Of a stretch of DNA of 5,552 nt, positions 1-5,314 are shown one piece after another (position 1 is the stretch's first letter; each line of letters opens with the position of its first letter). The stretch is taken from the NCBI GenBank assembly GCA_007125455.1, contig SLDE01000022.1:1-5552 (forward strand), given 5' to 3'. The DNA is from Ectothiorhodospiraceae bacterium (GTDB lineage Bacteria; Pseudomonadota; Gammaproteobacteria; Thiohalomonadales; Thiohalomonadaceae). The position numbers were made by a program, and so were the translations under genes. The notes below the pieces were generated by a model. That model was given only the letters and a program-made list of their open reading frames with translations, was not told where the DNA came from and did no database searches.

Positions 1-50
1 AGTACCGCCTGAATGATCTCTTCCTGCCGTTCTTCACCCGATTTACGCAT
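1..50 (-). CDS. N-terminal fragment of a probable TetR/AcrR-family transcriptional regulator (partial)
   Basis: Reading the minus strand from an ATG at 50-48 gives 16 codons running off the window edge: MRKSGEERQEEIIQAV, with the next codon starting CT (Leu). A short basic/polar start leading into an 'R..EII.AVL' helix is typical of the first DNA-binding helix of TetR-family repressors, which bind operators as dimers and usually sense small ligands. The Shine-Dalgarno match upstream is weak (GTGGG close to the ATG). An in-frame GTG at 59-57 is an alternative start, and an in-frame stop lies just above it, so the N-terminus cannot extend far. Only about 5-10% of the protein is present, so the family call rests on this motif alone and no target or ligand can be inferred. 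Confidence 0.55.
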   Translation of the reverse strand, partial: MRKSGEERQEEIIQAV

Positions 51-389
51 AAGACCCACAAAGCAATTGATTACTCACCATGCTAGACCCAAGCCGACAC
101 AAGGGCAAGTCATTTTCACAATACATCAGGATTGCTGTTGCAGATGATGCCAACAGGGGCGCAGGCAACGAGAGGAGGCGAAAAAGCGGAGCTCACAGCG
201 AGTAAAGCCCAAATTTACCAAATCGCTATTGCGATGGCCAGTTCCTGACGCAATCTAGCACCGCCACCCATGGCGGCGTTCGCAATAGCGGGCTATTACG
301 TGCGATTTGCGCCTTGAGAGCACAGGTTTGAGAGCCTAATCTGACGCACTCAGAATAATTAGAACTGCCCTATAGACAACAACAGCCGG
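51..389. other. Intergenic region without a recognisable gene
   Basis: This stretch separates the start of the TetR-like gene from the 3' end of the Rpn-like gene; both are on the minus strand. No open frame in it resembles a protein, and I see no tRNA or other known RNA. It should contain the promoter of the TetR-like gene, but no convincing -35/-10 pair is visible. The main structure is the nested inverted repeat at 224-290. There is also a small direct repeat, TTGAGAG at 314-320 and 328-334. No hairpin followed by a T-run was found downstream of the Rpn-like stop codon, so I cannot place a terminator. Confidence 0.6.
224..290. repeat. Nested inverted repeat with an inner hairpin
   Basis: The outer arms are a perfect 11-bp inverted repeat: CGCTATTGCGA at 224-234 and TCGCAATAGCG at 280-290. 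Between them lies a second hairpin, CCGCCA at 261-266 and TGGCGG at 271-276 with a 4-base loop. The segment ATTGCG at 228-233 can also pair with CGCAAT at 249-254, so two mutually exclusive folds are possible. No T-run follows on either strand, which argues against a standard intrinsic terminator. It could be a small palindromic repetitive element (REP- or MITE-like), an operator for the neighbouring regulator, or a processed RNA structure. Confidence 0.6.
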
Positions 390-1304
390 TTAATGAACCA
401 CTTCTTCAAGGCTGGTCGCAGTAAGCACCCGATCGGACCACGCCAATAGCATGGCCTCATCCGCACATTCGATCTTTCTCTGAATGTCATCCGGGATTCG
501 TCCAAATTTGCGAGAAAGCAGCCTGGCAAGAAGGCGTGCCTCGCCCTCCCGCATGCCCTGCAGCATGCCCTGCTGCATGCCCTGCTGCATGCCCTGCTGT
601 ACACCTTCTTGCCTGAAACGTTCAGCAAAGGTACTCATGAACTCGGCCTCCTCTTGATATTCCAGCTCGTAGCGTTTGCGCTCATTGTCATTCAAGTTGC
701 TATAGATGTCGATGAAATCCAGGTATTTCAACTGCTTTTCCGGGTGTGGTTCAAGGTCAAACAAACCACGAACAGCATGGGCATATACCTCCACCCGCCG
801 TGTGTCGGGGTGCTGCATATTAGGCAAATTCAAACGTGCAACGATGTTGTCACTACCCATGTACTGCTCATAGGGCAACGTGGGTAACATGCAGCTTAGA
901 TAGTCAAACCGCAAATAACTGTGTCTTTCCCCGCCCAAAAGGAGATTAGCCTTAACCCTGCCCTGCTGCAGAAAGATCACGACAGGGACAACACGCTCGG
1001 TTGCATAAAGTTCAGAGAGGTCCAGGCAATAATGCGCCAAGCGATGAATCGAGAAGCGGCGAGGATCGCTCTCTTCTTCCAGGGCAAAAAGAATCGCCTC
1101 ACGGCGTCCATCAGGCCATTCGATCAACAAGGGCACATCCAGTTCCCGGAACCGGTCACCTAAACGTGCCTTAAGCTGCTCCTGTCGAATCGGCAAAATT
1201 CGCGCATCAGCTCCCAGCGAGGCCGCTTCATCCTGTGCAAATAACTCCAGGGCTTGGCGCGGGTAGTCCAGGATCAGGTTTTTGAAGTTTTGATCGTGAT
1301 TCAT
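390..1304 (-). CDS. Rpn-family / DUF4351 PD-(D/E)XK nuclease-like protein
   Basis: The 304-residue protein resembles the Rpn ('recombination-promoting nuclease/putative transposase') superfamily, whose characterised members are DNA endonucleases; many relatives are uncharacterised cytoplasmic proteins. The N-terminal half has a PD-(D/E)XK-like core: D56 in the 'ELDVPLL' strand, then the strand ending 'FALEEES' (E76, E78), where the family usually has E-x-K or E-x-Q, followed by the helix 'SIHRLAHYCLDL' (85-96). A Glu at the third catalytic position is odd and may affect activity. Residues 234-250 are a low-complexity G-x-Q-Q-G-M repeat, common in this family before the C-terminal domain. Residues 255-302 (RLLARLLSRKFG... 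to the TSLEEV end) match the DUF4351 pattern. The ATG at 1304 is preceded by GGGAGG (1314-1309) with a short 4-base spacer, which supports this start. The gene lies 59 bases behind znuA on the same strand and is less G+C-rich than the znu genes, so it may be a later insertion. Family call fairly sure; function unknown. Confidence 0.78.
   Translation of the reverse strand: MNHDQNFKNLILDYPRQALELFAQDEAASLGADARILPIRQEQLKARLGDRFRELDVPLLIEWPDGRREAILFALEEESDPRRFSIHRLAHYCLDLSELYATERVVPVVIFLQQGRVKANLLLGGERHSYLRFDYLSCMLPTLPYEQYMGSDNIVARLNLPNMQHPDTRRVEVYAHAVRGLFDLEPHPEKQLKYLDFIDIYSNLNDNERKRYELEYQEEAEFMSTFAERFRQEGVQQGMQQGMQQGMLQGMREGEARLLARLLSRKFGRIPDDIQRKIECADEAMLLAWSDRVLTATSLEEVVH
551..598. repeat. 12-bp tandem repeat, four copies, inside the Rpn-like gene
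   Basis: Four consecutive 12-bp units on the plus strand read GCATGCCCTGC(A/T), at 551-562, 563-574, 575-586 and 587-598. A degenerate fifth unit (GTACACCTTCTT) follows at 599-610. In the coding (minus) direction each unit encodes a four-residue QGM-containing step, so adding or losing a unit keeps the frame. Near-identity at the DNA level, not just at the protein level, suggests recent expansion by slippage. Confidence 0.9.
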
Positions 1305-1363
1305 TATGCCTCCCTGTCAACAAACTTCCCCGTGCTGATCCTAACCAACCTTGATTTGCTTGC

Positions 1364-2500
1364 CTAGTCACTCTGCATACAGCCCACCAAGCCCTGCCCC
1401 AACGCGACCATCAAATCAAACCAATGATCCGGCCCCGGGGGAATGGCCGCGCCCAGGGGGTCCAGCTCCCCGGCACGGGCACCACTGCCCTCGATCACCA
1501 CCTTGACAATGGCTGGTCGAAACTGCGGTTCGCTGAAGACACACTCGGCCCCGCGCTCGGCGATGGTCTGGCGGATCTCGCGGATGCGCCGCGCACCGGG
1601 GCTTTGCTCCGGGCTGACGGTAATCGAACCGGCCGGGGTCAGACCAAAGCTGTCTTCGAAGTAGCGGTAGGCGTCGTGAAAGACCACATAGGGGCGGCCC
1701 TGTAGCGGAGCCAGCTGTTCGGTCAACGCCCGCTCCAGCTGGGTGATGCGCTTGCCCATCTGCTCGGCATTGTGGTGATAGCGCGCGGCGTTGGCCGGAT
1801 CAAGCGCCGCCAGCTCATCGGCCACCAGCGCAACGATACGGCTGGCGTTGCGCGGTGCCAGCCAGAGGTGGGCATCCACGGCCTCACCATGCCCGGCGCT
1901 GTGGTCACTATGGTCGTGATGTCCTTCACCATGCTGCTTGCCATGCGCGTGGCGAGCATGGTCATGTTTCTTGGCATGACCGTGCGGCTCATGGTCATGT
2001 TTCTTCGCGTGGTCGTGCCCCTTGCCATGATGATCGCGCCCATGCGGCTGATGGCCGTGCGCTTGCTCGGTGCCATGGCTCGCATGGCTAGCGTGGTCGT
2101 GGGCATCCCACACCCCGCCCTCGCGCAATGGCAACAACCAGATCCCCTCGGCCTCAGCAAGGCTGAGCACCCGTGCCTGTCCCGCCAGGGAGTGGAGCGG
2201 CTGCACCAGCATATTTTCCAGTGCCTCACCCACCCAAATCACCAACTCGGCCCGGCTCAGGGCACGGGCCTCGGAGGGCCGCAGGGAGTAGGCGTGGGGC
2301 GAGGCATTGGCGGCGATCAACAGCTGCGGCTCGCCCACCCCATCCATCACACCGGCCACCAGCGAATGCAGCGGGGCGATACTGACCACCACCCGCGGGG
2401 GCTGGGCATGGGCGAGCGATAGACCCGACAGCAACAGCAGTGCCACAAGGGCCCGCCAGGCAGCGGTGAGGGAGTTGAAAGGCCTGTTAGTACCGTACAT
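1364..2500 (-). CDS. znuA: ZnuA, periplasmic zinc-binding protein of the zinc ABC transporter
   Basis: This cluster A-I (cluster 9) solute-binding protein captures Zn(II) in the periplasm and hands it to ZnuB. Residues 1-32 form a Sec signal peptide (hydrophobic core at 17-30, cleavage predicted after AHA, A32). Expected metal ligands are in place: H69 in 'SPHAYSLRPSE', H211 in 'DAHLWLAP', H275 in 'VFHDAY' and D347 in 'ELDPLG'. C320 (before VFSEPQF) and C374 near the C-terminus correspond to the disulfide pair of Escherichia coli ZnuA. The product has 378 residues against about 310 in E. coli. The excess is a His/Asp-rich insert at 133-204 with 25 histidines, where ZnuA proteins carry a flexible zinc-gathering loop. 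The ATG at 2500 has AGAGGA 10 bases upstream (2516-2511). The gene is divergent from zur and shares the Zur operator at 2563-2583, so zinc repression is expected. No terminator is visible after the TAG. Confidence 0.96.
   Translation of the reverse strand: MYGTNRPFNSLTAAWRALVALLLLSGLSLAHAQPPRVVVSIAPLHSLVAGVMDGVGEPQLLIAANASPHAYSLRPSEARALSRAELVIWVGEALENMLVQPLHSLAGQARVLSLAEAEGIWLLPLREGGVWDAHDHASHASHGTEQAHGHQPHGRDHHGKGHDHAKKHDHEPHGHAKKHDHARHAHGKQHGEGHHDHSDHSAGHGEAVDAHLWLAPRNASRIVALVADELAALDPANAARYHHNAEQMGKRITQLERALTEQLAPLQGRPYVVFHDAYRYFEDSFGLTPAGSITVSPEQSPGARRIREIRQTIAERGAECVFSEPQFRPAIVKVVIEGSGARAGELDPLGAAIPPGPDHWFDLMVALGQGLVGCMQSD
1957..2005. repeat. Short direct repeat in the His-rich loop of znuA
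   Basis: The 16-bp sequence CATGGTCATGTTTCTT occurs at 1957-1972 and again at 1990-2005, a 33-bp (11-codon) offset. In the gene it encodes the two copies of HAKKHDH, at residues 164-170 and 175-181 of ZnuA. The in-phase spacing suggests that the His-rich loop grew by internal duplication. Confidence 0.85.
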
Positions 2501-2602
2501 AGACTCAAATTCCTCTAATAGCCCCAGCGAGCTCGATGTCGCTGCGGTGATTTTATTGTCAAAGATGTTATAGTATAACGGTTATTTTACCGGAGCGCTC
2601 CC
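2501..2602. promoter_or_regulatory. Divergent znuA / zur promoter region
   Basis: This 102-base gap holds the control signals for both transcripts. The Zur operator at 2563-2583 lies 72 bases from the znuA ATG and 19 bases from the zur ATG. Possible -10 hexamers sit inside the operator on both strands: TATAGT at 2569-2574 (plus) and TATACT at 2577-2572 (minus). Neither has a good -35 at normal spacing. TTGACA on the minus strand (2562-2557) looks like a -35 for znuA but lacks a good -10 downstream, so start sites remain unassigned. On the znuA side, CAGCGA (2525-2530) and TCGCTG (2539-2544) could form a 6-bp hairpin in the leader. On the zur side, the perfect palindrome GGAGCGCTCC (2592-2601) includes the Shine-Dalgarno. 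Confidence 0.75.
2563..2583. promoter_or_regulatory. Zur operator (zinc-responsive repressor binding site)
   Basis: The core GTTATA-G-TATAAC (2567-2579) is a perfect 13-base palindrome centred on 2573. The left half, ATGTTATA at 2565-2572, matches the known gammaproteobacterial Zur box (ATGTTATA-N-TATAACAT). The right half departs only at its outer end (TATAACGG). The site lies between znuA and zur, where zinc-bound Zur would block both promoters. Identity is strong on sequence and position; binding is inferred. Confidence 0.92.
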
Positions 2603-3091
2603 ATGGGCAAGCCAGCCTTTCTTCCCAGTCAGCACGATCATCAGGTCTGCATCCGCCAGGCGCTAGCCAATGCCAAGGTGGTTTGCGAGCGTAACGGCAC
2701 ACGACTCACCGCCCAGCGCCAACAGGTGCTGGAATTGATCTGGCAGGAACACCGCCCCATCGGCGCTTACGATCTCCTGGAAAAGATGCACGAACTCGGC
2801 CACAAGGCGGCCCCGCCCACCGTTTACCGGGCGCTGGAGTTTCTGCAGGAAAACGCCCTGATCCACCGCATCGAGAGCCTCAACGCCTATACCGGCTGCA
2901 ACCACCCGGAGCACCCCCACGCCAGCCAGTTCCTGGTCTGCCAGCAATGCCGTCGGGTGGCGGAGCTGGAGTGCGAGGCGATCAGCGAACAGCTCTCTCG
3001 CCAGGCCGAGGCGGCGGGCTTTGCCTGTCGGCAACAGACCGTGGAGATCAGCGGCCTGTGCGCCGAGTGCCAGCGGGGCGAGCATGGCTGA
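2603..3091 (+). CDS. zur: Zur, zinc-responsive Fur-family repressor
   Basis: The 162-residue protein belongs to the Fur superfamily and matches Zur more closely than Fur, PerR or Mur: 'TRLTAQRQQVLELI' (33-46), 'AYDLLEKM' (55-62) and 'PPTVYRALEFL' (71-81, the DNA-recognition helix). Structural zinc is expected from C113 and C116 (CxxC) with C153 and C156 (CxxC). The regulatory zinc site of E. coli Zur (H77, C88, H96, E111) corresponds to H88, C99, H106 and E121, all present; the loop between C99 and H106 is one residue shorter. With zinc bound, a dimer should bind the upstream operator and repress znuA and its own operon. The ATG at 2603 follows a CGGAG ribosome site (2591-2595) with a 7-base spacer. 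Its 3' end overlaps znuC by 8 bases, suggesting translational coupling. It lacks the His-rich C-terminal extension of E. coli Zur. Confidence 0.95.
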   Translation: MGKPAFLPSQHDHQVCIRQALANAKVVCERNGTRLTAQRQQVLELIWQEHRPIGAYDLLEKMHELGHKAAPPTVYRALEFLQENALIHRIESLNAYTGCNHPEHPHASQFLVCQQCRRVAELECEAISEQLSRQAEAAGFACRQQTVEISGLCAECQRGEHG

Positions 3092-3851
3092 GGCGCTGGT
3101 CAGCGTATCCGGGCTCACCCTGCACTACGGCGCACGGATGATCCTTGAGCGGGTCGAACTGGCGGTGCACCAGGGCGAGATCGTCACCCTGATCGGCCCC
3201 AACGGCGCCGGCAAGTCCTCGCTGGTGCGCATCATGCTCGGCCTGCAAGCCCCTTCCCACGGCGAGGTATGGCGACGCAAGGGGCTGCGGATAGGCTACG
3301 TGCCCCAGCGGCTACATATTGATCCGGTCCTGCCGCTGACAGTACGGCGCTTTCTCACCCTCACCGAGCGTTTCGAGCGCACCAGGCTGGAGGCAGCGCT
3401 GGCCCAGGTCGGAGCCAGTGGCCTACTGGATGCCCAGTTGTGCACCCTTTCCGGTGGTGAGACCCAACGGATCCTGCTCGCGCGCGCCCTGCTGCGCCGC
3501 CCACAACTGCTGGTGCTGGACGAACCCACCCAGGGGGTGGATGTACACAGCCAGGGCGAGCTTTATGACCTCTTCGCCCAGCTGCGCGACGAGAATGACT
3601 GCGGCGTGCTGATGGTCTCCCACGACCTGCACCTGGTGATGGCGCGCAGCAACCGGGTGTTCTGCCTCGACCAGCAGATCTGCTGCACCGGCAAGCCACA
3701 ACGCGCAGATGCCCTGCCCGGCTACCAACAACTGATCAGCAGCGATACCCGCCTCGCCCCCTACAGCCATCATGGCCACTGCCACAGCGAGCCGCGCAAG
3801 GGCTGCGACCTGTGCCAACTGGGCCAACCGGGAGAAAACAACCATGGATGA
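3084..3851 (+). CDS. znuC: ZnuC, ATPase of the zinc ABC transporter
   Basis: This cytoplasmic ABC ATPase (255 residues; E. coli ZnuC has 251) powers zinc import through ZnuB. It has a complete nucleotide-binding set: Walker A GPNGAGKSS (38-46), Q-loop Q75 in GYVPQ, signature LSGGETQ (122-128), Walker B LLVLDEP (142-148) and switch H180 in MVSHD. The start chosen is the ATG at 3084, not the in-frame ATG at 3021, because MAEALVSVSGLTLHYG is where the ABC domain begins in homologues and GGGG at 3075-3078 can serve as ribosome site. The gene overlaps the end of zur by 8 bases (ATGGCTGA). The C-terminal tail, residues 229-244, is rich in His and Cys (H229, H230, H232, C233, H234, C241, C244). ZnuC proteins often carry a His-rich tail there, but a CxxC within it is less usual and could bind zinc to tune activity. 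Confidence 0.95.
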   Translation: MAEALVSVSGLTLHYGARMILERVELAVHQGEIVTLIGPNGAGKSSLVRIMLGLQAPSHGEVWRRKGLRIGYVPQRLHIDPVLPLTVRRFLTLTERFERTRLEAALAQVGASGLLDAQLCTLSGGETQRILLARALLRRPQLLVLDEPTQGVDVHSQGELYDLFAQLRDENDCGVLMVSHDLHLVMARSNRVFCLDQQICCTGKPQRADALPGYQQLISSDTRLAPYSHHGHCHSEPRKGCDLCQLGQPGENNHG

Positions 3852-4635
3852 GTTCATGCTGCGTGCCCTGCTCGCCGGGCTGGCGGTGGCACTGATCACC
3901 GGACCGCTGGGCACCTTCGTGGTGTGGCGGCGCATGGCCTACTTCGGCGACACCCTGGCCCACTCCGCGTTGCTTGGGGTCAGTGCCGGGGTATTGCTGC
4001 AACTGAACATGAACCTGGCCATCGCGCTGGTCTGTGTGCTGCTGGCACTGGGGCTGGTGCTGCTGCAAAGCCAGCGCCAACTGGCCACCGATACCCTGCT
4101 GGGGATCCTCTCCCACAGCGCCCTGGCGCTGGGGCTGGTGGCGATCTCCCTGGCCGACACCGTGCGGGTGGACCTCATGGGCTACCTGTTTGGCGACATC
4201 CTCGCGGTGGGCTGGTCCGAGCTGGGCTGGATCGCCGGGGTCTGCCTGTTTGCCCTGCTCGCCCTGCTATGGCTGTGGCGCCCCCTGCTGGCCACCACCG
4301 TACACGAAGAGCTGGCCGAGGTGGAAGGGGTCGCCACCCGACGCACCCGGGTACTGTTTGTGCTATTGCTGGCGCTAGTGATCGCCGCCGCCATCCAGGT
4401 GGTGGGGATCCTGCTGATCACCGCCCTACTGATCATCCCCGCCGCCACCGCCAGGCGCTTCGTCCACACCCCGGAGCAGATGGCCGTGCTGGCCGGAGTG
4501 ATCGGCATGCTCGCCGTAGGTGGCGGGCTATACGGCTCCCTTAGCTGGGACCTGCCCGCCGGCCCGGCCATCGCCCTGAGCGCCGCCGTGCTGTTTTTCC
4601 TCAGCCCGATAAGCCGCCTGTGGCAAAGACACTGA
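3844..4635 (+). CDS. znuB: ZnuB, membrane permease of the zinc ABC transporter
   Basis: The 263-residue integral inner-membrane protein (E. coli ZnuB has 261) belongs to the ABC-3 family and forms the zinc channel as a dimer with ZnuC. Hydrophobic segments recur through the protein, roughly at 7-28, 43-77, 91-112, 129-156, 178-203, 214-240 and 246-262. Family signatures are present: 'RRMAYFGDTLAHSALLG' (29-45), with the conserved His-Ser at 40-41, the 'YLFGDIL' turn (114-120) that faces the ATPase, and 'VGILLITALLIIPAATAR' (187-204). The ATG at 3844 is preferred over the in-frame ATG at 3772: the upstream 24 residues are polar and not family-like, while GGGAG at 3830-3834 gives a good ribosome site. 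It overlaps znuC by 8 bases (ATGGATGA). No terminator separates it from the next gene. Confidence 0.96.
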   Translation: MDEFMLRALLAGLAVALITGPLGTFVVWRRMAYFGDTLAHSALLGVSAGVLLQLNMNLAIALVCVLLALGLVLLQSQRQLATDTLLGILSHSALALGLVAISLADTVRVDLMGYLFGDILAVGWSELGWIAGVCLFALLALLWLWRPLLATTVHEELAEVEGVATRRTRVLFVLLLALVIAAAIQVVGILLITALLIIPAATARRFVHTPEQMAVLAGVIGMLAVGGGLYGSLSWDLPAGPAIALSAAVLFFLSPISRLWQRH

Positions 4636-4675
4636 CTCATCCACCCATAAACATCTCAACGCCAGGACCGATACC

Positions 4676-5314
4676 ATGATCCATGTCGAAGACCTGCACC
4701 ATCGTTACGACGCCGAGACCACCCTGGCCCTGCCTGACTGGCAGGCCCAAAAGGGCGAACACTGGCTGCTGTTGGGCCCCTCCGGCAGTGGTAAGACCAC
4801 CCTGCTGCACCTGCTCGCCGGGCTACTGCGCCCCGAGCGCGGCCGGATCAGCATCAACGGCGAGGAGATCAGCGCCCTGAACGGCCCGGACATGGACCGC
4901 TTTCGCGCCCGCCACATCGGCATCGTCTTCCAACGCCCCCACCTGCTGGGCCACCTCAGCGTAGCCGACAACCTGCGCCTGGCCCAATACCTGGCCGAGC
5001 TGCCCCAAGAGCTGGCGCGCATCGAGGCGGTACTGGGCCAACTGGGCCTGGAAGGGCTGCTCAAGCGCCGCCCCGAACAGCTCAGCCAGGGGCAATTGCA
5101 GCGAGTCACCCTGGCGCGGGCCGTGCTCAACCGCCCCACGGTACTACTGGCCGACGAACCCACCGCCAACCTGGACGACGCCCACTGTGAGCAAGTACTC
5201 ACCCTACTCAAGGAGCAGGCTGCCGCCTGCGAGGCCACCCTGGTGATCGCCACCCACGACCAACGGGTCAAGTCCGCCTTCAAACACCGTCTGATCCTCG
5301 GAGACCAGCCATGA
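4676..5314 (+). CDS. LolD/MacB-type ABC transporter ATPase, probable accessory part of the zinc regulon
   Basis: The 212-residue ABC ATPase belongs to the LolD/MacB/FtsE branch, whose members work with FtsX-like permeases as mechanotransmission machines rather than ordinary importers. Visible motifs: Walker A GPSGSGKT (34-41), Q86 in IVFQ, the extended 'HIGIVFQRPHLLGHLSVADNL' block typical of the branch (80-100), signature LSQGQLQR (136-143, Gln replacing the first Gly of LSGGQ), Walker B TVLLADEPT (155-163) and H194 in IATHD. AGGA at 4664-4667 lies 8 bases before the ATG. The gene follows znuB by 40 bases with no terminator, and its stop overlaps the permease start (ATGA). Context and the partner permease point to the Zur-controlled systems typified by V. 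cholerae Zrg and P. aeruginosa PA4064-PA4065. It could instead be a plain LolD paralogue, but no lolC/E-like gene is seen. Confidence 0.88.
   Translation: MIHVEDLHHRYDAETTLALPDWQAQKGEHWLLLGPSGSGKTTLLHLLAGLLRPERGRISINGEEISALNGPDMDRFRARHIGIVFQRPHLLGHLSVADNLRLAQYLAELPQELARIEAVLGQLGLEGLLKRRPEQLSQGQLQRVTLARAVLNRPTVLLADEPTANLDDAHCEQVLTLLKEQAAACEATLVIATHDQRVKSAFKHRLILGDQP

Noticed and set aside
3..86. A 27-codon open plus-strand frame at the left edge, possibly the tail of a gene
   Set aside because: The peptide resembles nothing I know, while the opposite strand gives a convincing TetR-type N-terminus over the same bases.
551..598. Could the tandem repeats be a CRISPR array or iteron set?
   Set aside because: The units are 12 bp and contiguous without spacers, lie inside a coding frame and encode a known type of linker.
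359..628. An 89-codon minus-strand frame with a Cys-Arg-Ala repeat
   Set aside because: It is another frame of the 12-bp tandem repeat inside the Rpn-like gene, with no ribosome site or family resemblance.
1772..2422. A 216-codon open frame on the plus strand opposite znuA, rich in Met and Val and looking membrane-like
   Set aside because: It is the antisense of the His-rich loop: His codons CAT/CAC read backwards as ATG/GTG (Met/Val). The hydrophobic look is an artefact and the znuA frame has all the family motifs.
3021..3083. Upstream in-frame ATG that would lengthen ZnuC by 21 residues
   Set aside because: The added residues lie wholly within zur, are unlike any ABC protein, and the ATG at 3084 matches the usual ZnuC start.
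3772..3843. Upstream in-frame ATG that would lengthen ZnuB by 24 residues
   Set aside because: The extension is polar, lies within znuC, and the ATG at 3844 has a better ribosome site and matches the family start.
4636..4675. Possible separate promoter, Zur site or terminator between znuB and the second ATPase
   Set aside because: The 40 bases show no hairpin with T-run, no Zur-like palindrome and no clear -35/-10 pair, only a ribosome site.
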